From positions 17,662,330-17,726,329 of the forward strand of contig NC_058497.1 of the NCBI RefSeq assembly GCF_020382885.2: a DNA stretch of 64,000 nt, in the 5' to 3' direction. The notes beneath the pieces are model-generated. The model worked only from the letters and a program-made list of their open reading frames with translations. It was not told the origin of the DNA and ran no database searches. Positions 22,701 to 34,300 of this stretch are shown one piece after another. Made by a program: the position numbers and the translations under genes. This stretch comes from Scatophagus argus (Eukaryota > Chordata > Actinopteri > Scatophagidae). Numbering within the stretch: the first letter of the stretch is position 1; the number at the start of each line of letters is the position of its first letter.

Positions 22701-25650
22701 TTCAAGAGAGACTTTTAATATAACATACCTATCTAATATACCATCACTGTCTTACTTTACTTCATCCTCACAGCTTCTCACTCAGCTGAAGAAAGTAAAT
22801 TTTTCCCAAAATGGTTATGATGTGTCATTTGATGCCAATGGGGATCCTGTGGCCACATATGAGCTGGTTAACTGGCAGAAAAGTGAAAGTGGCAGCCTTG
22901 AGTTGGTGACAGTAGGTTTCTATGATGCATCACTGCCAGCAGGCCAGGAGTTCAGTATCAACAGGAACCTCACCTGGATGGAAGGTAGAACACAAGTAAG
23001 GAGTGGTGGACAAATTTCACAACTCTGATGACGGGCTGAATTTTCTCAACCAGCAGCTAATTTTAAACGAATTCAGCAAATGTTATGATGCATTAGAAAT
23101 TAAGTTAAACAGTTACAATACAGACAGCTTTCATTTTAATTTGTTTATAACAATTTGCTTTTATCTGTACTTGTTAAAACAAATCAGTGACAGATGTAAG
23201 GCTGAGGACACAACAGATAGACATACTACTTTCTGTGTGATGACATCTTTTTGTTTGTTTAAGAGATGTATTTGTGAGCCCAGTCACCATCATAAAATTT
23301 TGGCATTCAACATTTCTCCAAATCAGAAGAAATGTGAGTGAGTGTCATGCAGACTTTTGCTGTTCAAATCATGAATCAGTCATGTGAGACAAACCACTGT
23401 GTTCACTGATATGAGAGGGACCAACTCTACTAACTCATTCACTGACTCACCCCCTCCTGACTGTACAGTGCAAACTGTTGAGACAACCAGGTTATACACT
23501 ACTGTGCCAGTCTAACATCAACTATCCATCCATCTCTCCATCCATCCATTTTCTATACCGCTTATTCGTCAGGGTCGCAGGGGAGCTGGAGCCTATCCCA
23601 GCTGACTACGGGCGAGAGGTGGGGTACGCCCTGGACTGATCGCCAGTGAACACACAAACATAGACAACCACTCACTCTCACACTCACACCTAGGGGCAAT
23701 ATAGAGTAGCCAATTAACCTAATGTGCATGTTTTTGGCATTGTGGGAGGAAGCCGGAGTACCCGGAGAAAACCCACGCAGGTACAGGGAGAACATGCAAA
23801 CTCCACATAGAAGGGCCCAGACCGGGATTTGAACCTGGACCCTCTTGCAATGAGGTGACAGTGCTAACCACTGCACCACCGTGCAGCCATATTTGTAGAA
23901 ATCTGTCAAGCCAATCACCATGTTAACCCTGTCCTCTAGGAAAAGAAACTTTGGCACATGTTTCTACTCAGTCTGAGCTGTCCCAGGTCACACTCAGTCC
24001 CCTGAACTGAGTTGAAGGTGGAAGACATGCTGCAGGAATCGATCATTCACTCAGTCAGTACTCTCACTCTCCAGGCCTTGGAGCTGGAGGTCTGTTAGGA
24101 CTGTACAAAATATCAGTCTCTCAATCATCTTTCTGCAAGTTAGAAAGGCAATGCAACAGCAGAGCATTGTGTGTCAGCCACAGACCGTGAAAAGGAGACT
24201 TCATTGCAGTCATTCATTGCAAACAGATGCCAAATGGATCCTTGTGAATATTTACATAAGTGCTTCATGAAACGAGCCAATATCCAATGACCTACAATGA
24301 AAACAGCTTGAGATATGTGATGATTGTACGATTCATGTTAGTTACACCATCATTTCTGATGTGCATTCTTCAAATGACAAGTATACCAGCTGAGGCTTGA
24401 CAAGTGCAAAGCAGCAGACCACTGTTCAAGACCAACTGATAAATTGATATTTTTTTACCGACACGTTGTGACAGAGCAGATTCTTCTTTTCACTGATCCA
24501 TGCACTGATTTCAGTTGAACTGAATTTGTTTGTGTCTACATGTCAGGTCCCTGTGTCAGTGTGCAGTGACAGCTGTCCTCCTGGAACTCGTAAAGTGCTG
24601 CAGAAAGGAAAACCCATCTGCTGTTATGATTGTATACTGTGTCCTGAGGGAGAGATTAGCAATGCTACAGGTAACTTTTTGTTTGTAATACATATTTAAG
24701 AAATCAAGGATGTGACTGCTAAAAGTTCATTTTGGGTCATTTTTTTTTCAGATTCTCCTGATTGTTTCCCTTGTCCCAGGGAGTTCTGGCCTAATGCAGA
24801 GAGAGACTCTTGTCTCCCCAAGCCTGTAGAGTTTCTGTCCTTTGACGAGGTCCTAGGAATCATCCTGGCTGCATTCTCAGTTGCTGGTGCCTGTCTTGCC
24901 ATTATAACAGCGGCTGTGTTCTTTCGTCACAGGACATCCCCGATTGTCAGGGCCAACAACTCTGAGCTGAGCTTCCTGCTGCTCTTCTCCCTGACTCTCT
25001 GTTTCTTATGTTCATTGACTTTCATTGGAGCACCCACTATGTGGTCCTGCATGCTGCGCCACACAGCATTTGGGATCACCTTCGTCCTCTGCATCTCTTG
25101 TGTTCTTGGGAAAACAATAGTTGTGTTGATGGCCTTCAAAGCTACACTCCCAGGTAGTAACGTCATGAAATGGTTTGGTCCTCCACAGCAAAGAATGACT
25201 GTGGTGTCTTTTACATTTGTTCAAGTTTTAATATGTACCATTTGGTTGGTTCTTAGTCCCCCTTTTCCATTGAAAAACCTGACCACATACAAAGAGAGGA
25301 TCATCCTGGAGTGTGCATTGGGCTCAGATATTGGGTTCTGGGTTGTGCTCGGGTACATCGGCCTGCTGGCTGCCTTTTGCTTAGTGTTAGCTGTCTTAGC
25401 CCGCAAACTACCTGATAATTTTAATGAAGCCAAGTTTATCACCTTCAGCATGTTGATATTCTGTGCAGTGTGGATCACCTTTATCCCAGCGTATGTCAGC
25501 TCTCCTGGGAAATTTACTGTGGCTGTGGAGATTTTTGCTATTCTGGCCTCCAGTTTTGGTTTAATTTTGTGTATATTTGCTCCAAAGTGTTTCACCATAT
25601 TGTTTAGGCCAGAGAAGAACACCAAGAAACATTTAATGAACAAAAATTAA
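19701..25650 (+). CDS. Gene E: V2R-like (OlfC) olfactory amino-acid receptor, 8 exons, complete
   Basis: Exons: 19701-20011, 20368-20662, 20766-21055, 21339-21634, 22455-22660, 22774-22995, 24547-24670, 24752-25650 (880 aa). All introns are GT-AG and the frame is open throughout, with stop TAA. Pocket residues Ser185, Thr208, Asp228, Tyr256 and Glu335 are kept. Distinct sites: exon 2 [19 protein letters not shown] and AFSVAQ; exon 3 [15 protein letters not shown] and SFHRDHPRS; exon 4 FVGAPEMRI; exon 5 TNSSTKCD; exon 8 PREFWPN, Met at 678, PFPLKNL and EAKFITF. Exon 2 is closest to that of G. Intron 6 carries a minus-strand SINE at the site shared with D and G. The 3' flank is shorter than in B-D because most of the Tc1 remnant is gone. 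Confidence 0.92.
23526..23888 (-). mobile_element. tRNA-headed fish SINE, minus strand (gene E intron 6)
   Basis: Nearly full length: (CCAT)n tail at the left, tRNA-like head (CACTGCACCACCGTGCAGCC) at the right. The left junction (ACATCAACTAT) equals that of D and G. The right-hand target-site copy has been lost, because host sequence resumes at ATATTTGTAG. Confidence 0.72.
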
Positions 25651-25711
25651 TCTTAATCTTATGCACCAGAATAAGTCGAATCCACTCTCTCAAAAATAAG
25701 GCCATGTCCAA

Positions 25712-25717
25712 AATAAA
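25712..25717 (+). terminator. Poly(A) signal of gene E
   Basis: AATAAA about 62 nt after the stop. The 3' UTR is much shorter than in B-D because of the deletion. Confidence 0.5.
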
Positions 25718-25944
25718 GTCTAAAATCACAAAAAAAAAATTGTGCTACTGAGTTCCTTTGTGACATTTTGATAAATTATTTCAATTATTTCAACAGTACA
25801 ATAGATCTTGTTATTTATTTGACATAAAACTCAACAGAAAGGGGCTGGATTTACAGATCAGAACTGAATAGGGGTGTTCTCTCTCTGTGGTGTACATTCA
25901 GCTGACATGCAATGGAGGGAGGGAAACTTTGTTCTGAAGCTCTG

Positions 25945-25951
25945 TATAAAA
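25945..25951 (+). promoter_or_regulatory. TATA box of gene F
   Basis: TATAAAA 46 bp before the ATG at 25997, with the same flanks as C-E. Confidence 0.6.
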
Positions 25952-25996
25952 CAGTAAACACATACAGACACATGCTCACATACAGACACATGAGTG

Positions 25997-28900
25997 ATGG
26001 AGATCTCAGCTCTCTTTATTGGCCTGATTCTGTCTCTGGGTTTGCGTAAACTGAACACAACTCTTGTCTCTAATGGTTCTGAGGATGCTGTGAAGCAAAG
26101 GGCTGGGCTTACAGAGGATAGGAGTGGTGCTGGGGTCAGCACTGAGGCCTCATCTGTGAAATGTAAGCTTCAGGGTACCAGTCGTCTGCCTGCATTCTCA
26201 ATGGATGGAGACTACGTTATTGGAGGTGTTGTCGGAATACACACCAGCATGCACACAGTCAAACATAACTACACCACCATGCCTGAGCCACTGAGGTGCA
26301 CAGGGAGGTCAGTAAGAGGGAGAAATGGTGAATAAGGACTTTTGAATGGGGATAGAAATGTTTAACAATATATGACGTACTTACAACTAAGTGCTTAAAA
26401 CTCTTCTGTGTATGTCGGATTGATATTTCAATCTATGTTTTAAATTTTTATAGTTTGGTAAATGATAATTGTTTGTATGACAGAATCAGCACAGTTACAA
26501 GTGAGTTCAGTCATTTCAAGTGTTTTTTTTATAATTTTTTCATTTAATGTCTACATTTGGATATTGACACGAGTGTCTGTGTGCAGCATTGAGGGCCGTG
26601 AACTGCGCTTCTCACGCGCAATGATCTTCGCCATCGAGGAGATTAACAACAGCTCGGAGCTGCTGCCAGGCATCAAACTCGGTTATCAGATCCACGACTC
26701 GTGCGCAGCAGTGCCCGTGACGGTGCAAGTGGCGTTTGAGTTTTTAAATAGTCTGGACCCGGTGTTTTACACGGGCGGTAATTGCTCACAATCAGGGATG
26801 GTGACAGCTGTCGTCGGTGAGTCCAGCTCCACGCCATCCATCAGCATGTCACGAGTCATCGGGACCTTCAACGTCGCTCAAGTAAATATCTTGAACTTCA
26901 GGCAAAAAATGTTTTTTTTTAATACTTAGAAGTTGATTTTTTGGTTTTCACGTTGAAGAATAACCGTATTGTTTTTCTTCAGGTGAGCCACTTTGCCACT
27001 TGTGCGTGTCTGTCCGATAAGCAGCAGTTCCCGACTTTCTTCAGAACAATCCCGAGTGATCAGTTCCAGGCTGACGCGCTGGCCAAGCTGGTGAAACACT
27101 TTGGCTGGACTTGGATAGGTGCTGTCCGCTCGGATACGGACTATGGCAATAACGGCATGGCGACTTTCCTGCAAGCAGCCCAGAAGGAGGGGATCTGTGT
27201 GGAATACTCTGAATCTTTCTATCGGACCCACCCACGCAGCAGGATCCAGAGAGTAGCAGACGTTATCCGCAGGTTTCTGCATCACTGATTGAGGCTTTTG
27301 TTCCCTGTGTGACACTGACCTTCTTCACGCAAAACAACAATGTCTTACCAAGCATAAACCCAAAGATATATATTTGTTATTATTTGTTTGTTTATATTTT
27401 TTATTCTCATAATTGAGTCCAGTCTTGATATTTGTTTGGTGTAATAATGTAATCATATCTGTTCAGGTCAACAGCAATGGTTGTTGTGGCATTTGCAACT
27501 TCTTTAGAAGTTAGGATCCTGCTGGAGGAGCTGTCAGCCGAGCCCTCTCCTCCTCGCCAGTGGATCGGCAGTGAGGCCTGGGTAACCAATAAAGACATGC
27601 TGAAGTTCAGCTTCTTTGCTGGAGCCATTGGATTTGGGATTCAGCGATCTGTCATTCCAGGTCTGAGAGAATTCTTGCTGGATCTCTCTCCCACTAAAGT
27701 GGCTGCGTCTCCGGTGCTTACTGAGTTCTGGGAGGAGGCATTCAACTGCAGGCTGGGAAAAAGTGAGCCAGTTATGCTGATGTTTAACACTGATGTTATT
27801 CACAATTTGGCCGTGTGGTTGTGTTGTTGTGTTGATCGTTTGCTTGAGTGGAGCTTGTTTTGTTAAAATGTCATCAGCTGCTTTTGGATCAAAGAACAGA
27901 TTTGTTTGGAGTGTAAAATCAATTGATAAAGCAAATGAAGCAATGACATGAGGTGGACAGAAGATGCAGCTCTGTGAATAATCTTACCTTATAATTTAAT
28001 TTCAATTTTACATTCTATGTAGATTTTGCATTAACTTGGCTGCAGTGGTTGATACTAAAAGTGAAGTAATGAACACCAGCACACATTAAATTGACAGTCT
28101 GCAGACACAAAGGGAAAGAAAGATAATATGGAAAAAAAATCTATTCACCATATAATTCAGACTATGATATGATGAGGTCATATTTGTTATATTTTTAAAA
28201 CATAGAAACAAGTCAAGTTACTTTGTGATTATACTGGAAACATGGTGGACTGTTTTTGTTTTTATAAATGCTCTCATCATATCATATCTGTTAATATGAG
28301 TTTGTTTCCATGAAAGTTACTAAAGTTGCTGCACCTCATGGGGGCAGCCGTGACCCAGAGGTAGGAGAAGCGGCTTGTGATCGGAAGGTCTCCAGTTCGA
28401 TTCCCCCATTGAACGGGCAGGAAATGTTTGAATGTGGAGAGGTTTGTCCCTCCATTAGTCGGCTGATGTGCCCTTGAGCAAGGCACTTAACCCCAAGTTT
28501 GCTCCCCAGGTGTTTGATGCAGCACATTACTGCATTACTATTACCTGTGTGTATGTTTCACTGCATGTAATTTGCTGGGTGTTGCATATGTCTTCAACTA
28601 GGGAATAAGGAGTTAAATGCAGAAGACAAATTCAGTTTGTGTATGTAAAACTATGTATACTGCGAATAAAGTGATTCTTCTTCTAAAACTAGGCCTGAAA
28701 CAAGTTAAGACAGCTTTAAGATTTCAAGAAAAATAGATGAAGACATGTTGCATTAACATGTGGAATAAGCATGTTTATGAACTGATCTGTACAATATAGA
28801 TGTATGAGTTTCTGCAGGCACGTTACATAAAACTACAAATGAGAGACAAGGAAATAACAGACACAGCAATTGATACTATTGTTATATCTTTGTCAAAGTT

Positions 28901-31001
28901 AAAATCACCTTCTGTCTCTGTGTGTTTTCAGCTGCAGCCGTGGATGAGAGAGTGTGTGACGGATCTGAAGACATACAGACGCTGCAGAGCCAGTACACTG
29001 ACACATCTCAGCTCCGAATCACTAACATGGTGTACAAGGCTGTTTATGCAATAGCACATGCCATTCATAATTCAGTGTGTCAGGAAACAAATTCAACTAC
29101 TAAGTGTGATAAAATCACCAGGACAGAGTCCAAACAGGTCAGTTGAAATAAACAATGAGCACCGAAGTGCTCTTACTTTCAAGAGCGGCTTTTAATATAA
29201 CATACCTAACTAATATACCATCACTGTCTTACTTTGCTTCATCCTCACAGCTTCTCACTCAGCTGAAGAAAGTCAATTTTTCCCAAAATGGTTATGATGT
29301 GTCATTTGATGCCAATGGGGATCCTGTGGCCACATATGAGCTGGTTAACTGGCAAAAGAGTGAAAGTGGCAGCCTTGAATTGGTGACAGTAGGTTTCTAT
29401 GATGCATCACTGCCGGCAGGCCAGGAGTTCAGTATCAACAGGAACCTCACCTGGATGGAGGGCAGCACACAGGTAAGCAGTGATGGACAAATTTCACAAC
29501 TCTGATGAAGGGCTGATTTCTTTCAACCAGCAGATAATTTTAAATGAATTCAGCAAATTTTATGATGCATTAGACAGCTTTCATTTTAACTTGTTTATAA
29601 CAATTTGTTTTTATCTGAATTGGTGAACTGTGCTTGTTAAATCAGCGACAGATGAGAGGCTGAGGACATAACAGATGAACATACTGCTTTCTATGTGATG
29701 ACATCTTTTTGTTTGTTTAATAGATGTATTTGTGAGCAGATAAGTGCTGCATGAAAAGAAGCAATATCCGATGACCTACAATGAAAACAGCTTGAGATAT
29801 GTGATGATTGTACGATTCATGTTAGTTACATCATCATTTCTGATGTGGCATTCTTCACAAGCTGAATTTATTTGTATCTCCATGTCAGGTCCCTGTGTCA
29901 GTGTGCAGTGACAGCTGTCCTCCTGGAACTCGTAAAGTGCTGCAGAAAGGAAAACCCATCTGCTGCTATGATTGTATACTGTGTCCTGAGGGAGAGATTA
30001 GCAATGCTACAGGTAACTTTTTGGTTCTCATGCATGTCGACATCAAAAAATCGCCTGCTAAAAGTTCTTTATGGGTCATTTTTGTTGCTTGTTTTTTTCC
30101 AGATTCTCCTGATTGTTTCCCTTGTCCCAAGGAGTTCTGGCCTAATGCAGAGAGAGACTCTTGTCTCCCCAAACCTGTAGAGTTTCTGTCCTTTGACGAG
30201 GTCCTAGGAATCATCCTGGCTGCATTCTCAGTTGCTGGTGCCTGTCTTGCCATTATAACAGCGGCTGTGTTCTTTCGTCACAGGACATCCCCGATTGTCA
30301 GGGCCAACAACTCTGAGCTGAGCTTCCTGCTGCTCTTCTCCCTGACTCTCTGTTTCTTATGTTCATTGACTTTCATTGGAGCACCCACTGAGTGGTCCTG
30401 CATGCTGCGCCACACAGCATTTGGGATCACCTTCGTCCTCTGCATCTCTTGTGTTCTTGGGAAAACAATAGTTGTGTTGATGGCCTTCAAAGCTACACTC
30501 CCAGGTAGTAACGTCATGAAATGGTTTGGTCCTCCACAGCAAAGAATGACTGTGGTGTCTTTTACATCTGTTCAAGTTTTAATATGTACCATTTGGTTGG
30601 TTCTTAGTCCCCCTTTTCCAATGAAAAACCTGACCACATACAAAGAGAGGATCATCCTGGAGTGTGCATTGGGCTCAGATATTGGGTTCTGGGTTGTGCT
30701 CGGGTACATCGGCCTGCTGGCTGCCTTTTGCTTAGTGTTAGCTGTCTTAGCCCGCAAACTACCTGATAATTTTAATGAAGCCAAGCTTATCACCTTCAGC
30801 ATGTTGATATTCTGTGCAGTGTGGATCACCTTTATCCCAGCGTATGTCAGCTCTCCTGGGAAATTTACTGTGGCTGTGGAGATATTTGCCATCCTGGCCT
30901 CCAGTTTTGGATTAATTCTGTGTATATTTGCTCCAAAGTGTTTCATCATATTGTTTAAGCCAGAGAAGAACACAAAGAAACATTTAATGGACAAAAATTA
31001 A
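25997..31001 (+). CDS. Gene F: V2R-like (OlfC) olfactory amino-acid receptor, 8 exons, complete
   Basis: Exons: 25997-26307, 26587-26881, 26983-27272, 27467-27762, 28932-29137, 29251-29472, 29889-30012, 30103-31001 (880 aa, stop TAA). Pocket residues Ser185, Thr208, Asp228, Tyr256 and Glu335 are kept. Distinct sites: SIEGRELRF and GTFNVAQ in exon 2; RSDTDYG and YRTHPRS in exon 3; the most unusual start of exon 4 in the array ([15 protein letters not shown]); RTESKQ in exon 5; EGSTQ in exon 6; Glu at 678 and TSVQVLIC in the fourth helix; tail LMDKN. Intron 6 is the shortest of all complete copies (416 nt) and lacks the block conserved in the others. Intron 4 carries a different tRNA-derived SINE. 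Confidence 0.92.
28326..28684 (+). mobile_element. tRNA-derived SINE of a second family (gene F intron 4)
   Basis: Head GGGGGCAGCCGTGACCCAGA with box A-like GGTAGGAGAAGC and box B-like CAGTTCGATTCCC. The middle has TTGAGCAAGGCACTTAACC, a motif I associate with V-SINE-type central domains. The tail is AATAAAGTGATTCTTCTTCT. It interrupts host sequence GTTACTAAA / AAACTAGGCCTG. No other copy of this family is seen in the window. Confidence 0.65.
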
Positions 31002-31062
31002 TCTTAATCTTATGGACCAGAATAAGTCGAATCCACTCACTCAAAAATAAGGCCATGTCCAA

Positions 31063-31068
31063 AATAAA
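31063..31068 (+). terminator. Poly(A) signal of gene F
   Basis: AATAAA about 62 nt after the stop, as in gene E. Confidence 0.5.
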
Positions 31069-31294
31069 GTCTAAAATCACAAAAAAAAATTGTGCTACTG
31101 AGTTCCTTTGTGACATTTTGATAAATTATTTCAATTATTTCAACAGTACAATAGATCTTGTTATTTATTTGACATAAAACCCAACAGAAAGGGGCTGGAT
31201 TTACAGATCAGAACTGAATAGGGGTGTTCTCTCTCTGTGGTGTACATTCAGCTGACATGCAATGGAGGGAGGGAAACTTTGTTCTGAAGCTCTG

Positions 31295-31301
31295 TATAAA
31301 A
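31295..31301 (+). promoter_or_regulatory. TATA box of gene G
   Basis: TATAAAA 43 bp before the ATG at 31344. The leader is three bases shorter than in C-F (CATACAGCATGC). Confidence 0.6.
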
Positions 31302-31343
31302 CAGTAAACACATACAGCATGCTCACATACAGACACATGAGTG

Positions 31344-34300
31344 ATGGAGATCTCAGCTCTCTTTATTGGTCTGATTCTGTCTCTGGGTTTGCGTAAACTG
31401 AACACAACTCTTGTCTCTAATGGTTCTGGGGATGCTCTGAAGCAAAGGGCTGGGCTTACAGAGGATAGGAGTGGTGCTGGGGTCAGCACTGAGGCCTCAT
31501 CTGTGAAATGTAAGCTTCAGGGTACCAGTCGTCTGCCTGCATTCTCAATGGATGGAGACTACGTTATTGGGGGAGTTTTCTCTATGCACCGCTACAAACA
31601 AACAGTGGAGAATAACTACACCACCATGCCTGAGCCTCTAAAGTGCACAGGGAGGTTAGTAAGAAATGTGGAGAATGAATGAGAATTCAGATGTTTAAAA
31701 CTGTACTTATTGTATTATGTGCTTTAAGTTATCCTGCAAAGAGCGGAGTATTGATAAAAACTATTTGAGTCATTCAGCTGATTAATAATCAATAGGAAAT
31801 TCCTATGAATTTTACAATGATGTCTGAAATTGTGGTGCTCTGAGATGTTATCAGTAATGATCCAAAACTAATATTTGCGGTTCTCCTTGTGTCTTTTAGT
31901 TCGTAAAGTGTTCTGTTTATGTGTAAATATAGACATTTACATGAGTGTCTGTGTGCAGCATTGAGGCCCGTGAACTGCGCTTCTCACGCGCAATGATCTT
32001 CGCCATCGAGGAGATTAACAACAGCTCGGAGCTGCTGCCAGGCATCAAACTCGGTTATCAGATCCACGACTCGTGCGCCGCAGTGCCCGTGACGGTGCAA
32101 GTGGCATTTGAGCTTTTAAATGGTCTGGACCCGGTGTTTTACACGGGCGGTAATTGCTCACAATCAGGGATGGTGACAGCTGTCGTCGGTGAGTCCAGCT
32201 CCACGCCATCCATCAGCATGTCACGAGTCATCGGGGCCTTCAGCGTTGCTCAAGTAAATATCTTGAAATTCAGGCAAAATGTATTTTTAATTTATATATA
32301 ACTGTAGATTTTTTGGTTTCCACTTTGAAGAATAACCGTATTGTTTTCCTTCAGGTGAGCCACTTTGCCACTTGTGCGTGTCTGTCCGATAAGCTGCAGT
32401 TCCCGACTTTCTTCAGAACAATCCCGAGTGATCAGTTCCAGGCTGACGCGCTGGCCAAGCTGGTGAAACACTTTGGCTGGACTTGGATAGGTGCTGTCCG
32501 CTCGGATTCGGACTATGGCAATAACGGCATGGCGACTTTCCTGCAAGCAGCCCAGAAGGAGGGGATCTGTGTGGAATACTCTGAATCTCTCCACCGTGAC
32601 CACCCACGCAGCAGGATCCAGAGAGTAGCAGACGTTATCCGCAGGTTTCTACATCACTGATTGAGGCTTTTGTTCCCTGTGTGACACTGACCTTCTGCAC
32701 GCAAAACAACAATGTCTTGCAAAGCATACAACAAAAGATTTTTATTGTTATTTCTTTTATTATGTTTCTTATTCTCATAATTGATGCAGATATTGTTATG
32801 AAACAGAGTCTGTGACACCCAAAGTGTTCATCCACCACATCAAAAAGTGTACCTCATGGCCTTTTTTCTTTCTTTCACCAGTCTTGATATTTGTTTGGTG
32901 TAATATAATGTAATCGTATCTCTTCAGGTCGACAGCAACGGTTGTTGTTGCATTTTTGGCCCCTCCAGAAATGAGGATCCTAATGGAGGAGCTGTCAGCC
33001 GAGCCCTCTCCTCCTCGTCAGTGGATCGGCAGTGAGGCCTGGCTAACCAATAAAGACTTGCTGAAGTTCAGGTCGATTGCTGGAGCCATTGGATTTGGGA
33101 TTCAGCGATCTGTCATTCCAGGTCTGAGAGAATTCTTGCTGGATCTCTCTCCCACTAAAGTGGCTGCGTCTCCACTGCTTACTGAGTTCTGGGAGGAGGC
33201 ATTCAACTGCAGGCTGGGAAAAAGTGAGCCAGTTATGCTGATGTTTAACACTGATGTTATTCACAATTTGTTCTTAATGGTTTGCTTGAGTGGAGCTTAT
33301 TGTGTTAAAACGTCATCAGCTGCTTTAAGAAGCACAGATTTGTAGAAAATCAATTAATATTGAGCAAAGACGTGAGGTGGACAGAAGATGCAGTTCTGCG
33401 AATAATCTTACCTTATAATTTCATTTCAATTTTACATTCTATGCAGATTTTGCATTAACTTGGCTGGAGTGGTTGATACTAAAACTGAAGTAATGAACAC
33501 CAGCACACATTAAATTGACAGTCTGCAGACACAAAGGGAAAGAAAGATAATATTTAAAAAATAAAAATCTATTCACCGTATAATTCAGACTATGATATGA
33601 TGACGTCATATTTGTTATATTTTTAAAACATAGAAACAAGTCAAGTTACTTTGTGATTATACTGGAAACATGGTGGACTGTTTTTGTTTTCATAAATGCT
33701 CTCATCATATCAGGAGGGATTTGTGTTGATATGAATTTGTTTCCATAAAAGTTACTAAAACAAGGCCTGACACAAGTTAAGACAGCTTTGAGATTTTAAG
33801 AAAAATAGATGAAGACGTGTTTGTAAAATTCTACATTAACATGTGGAATCAGCGTGTTTATGAACTGATCTGTACAATATAGATGTATGAATTTCTGCAT
33901 GTCCGTAACATAAAACTCCAAAAGAGGAACAAGAAAAAAACAAACACAGCAATTGATACTATTGTTATATCTTTGTCAAAGTTAAAATCACCTTCTGTCT
34001 CTGTGTGTTTTCAGCTGCAGCCGTGGATGAGAGAGTGTGTGATGGATCTGAAGACATACAGACGCTCCAGAGCCAGTACACTGACACATCTCAGCTCCGA
34101 ATCACTAACATGGTGTACAAGGCTGTTTATGCAATAGCACATGCCATTCATAATTCAGTGTGTCAGGAAACAAATTCTACAACTCAGTGTGACAAAATCA
34201 CCAGGATAGAGTCCAAACAGGTCAGTTGAAATGAACAATGAATACCCAAGTGCTCTTGCTTTCAAGAGAGGCTTTTAATGTAACATACCTAACTAATATA

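Larger units (their letters stand above)
25651..25996. other. Spacer between genes E and F
   Basis: Short 346-bp spacer with poly(A) signal and promoter. About 30 bp of the Tc1 remnant (25660-25690) survive; the rest seen behind B-D is deleted. Nearly identical to the F-G spacer. Confidence 0.65.
31002..31343. other. Spacer between genes F and G
   Basis: The shortest spacer (342 bp), nearly the same as the E-F spacer, with a 30-bp Tc1 trace at about 31011-31040, a poly(A) signal and the promoter of G. Confidence 0.65.
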
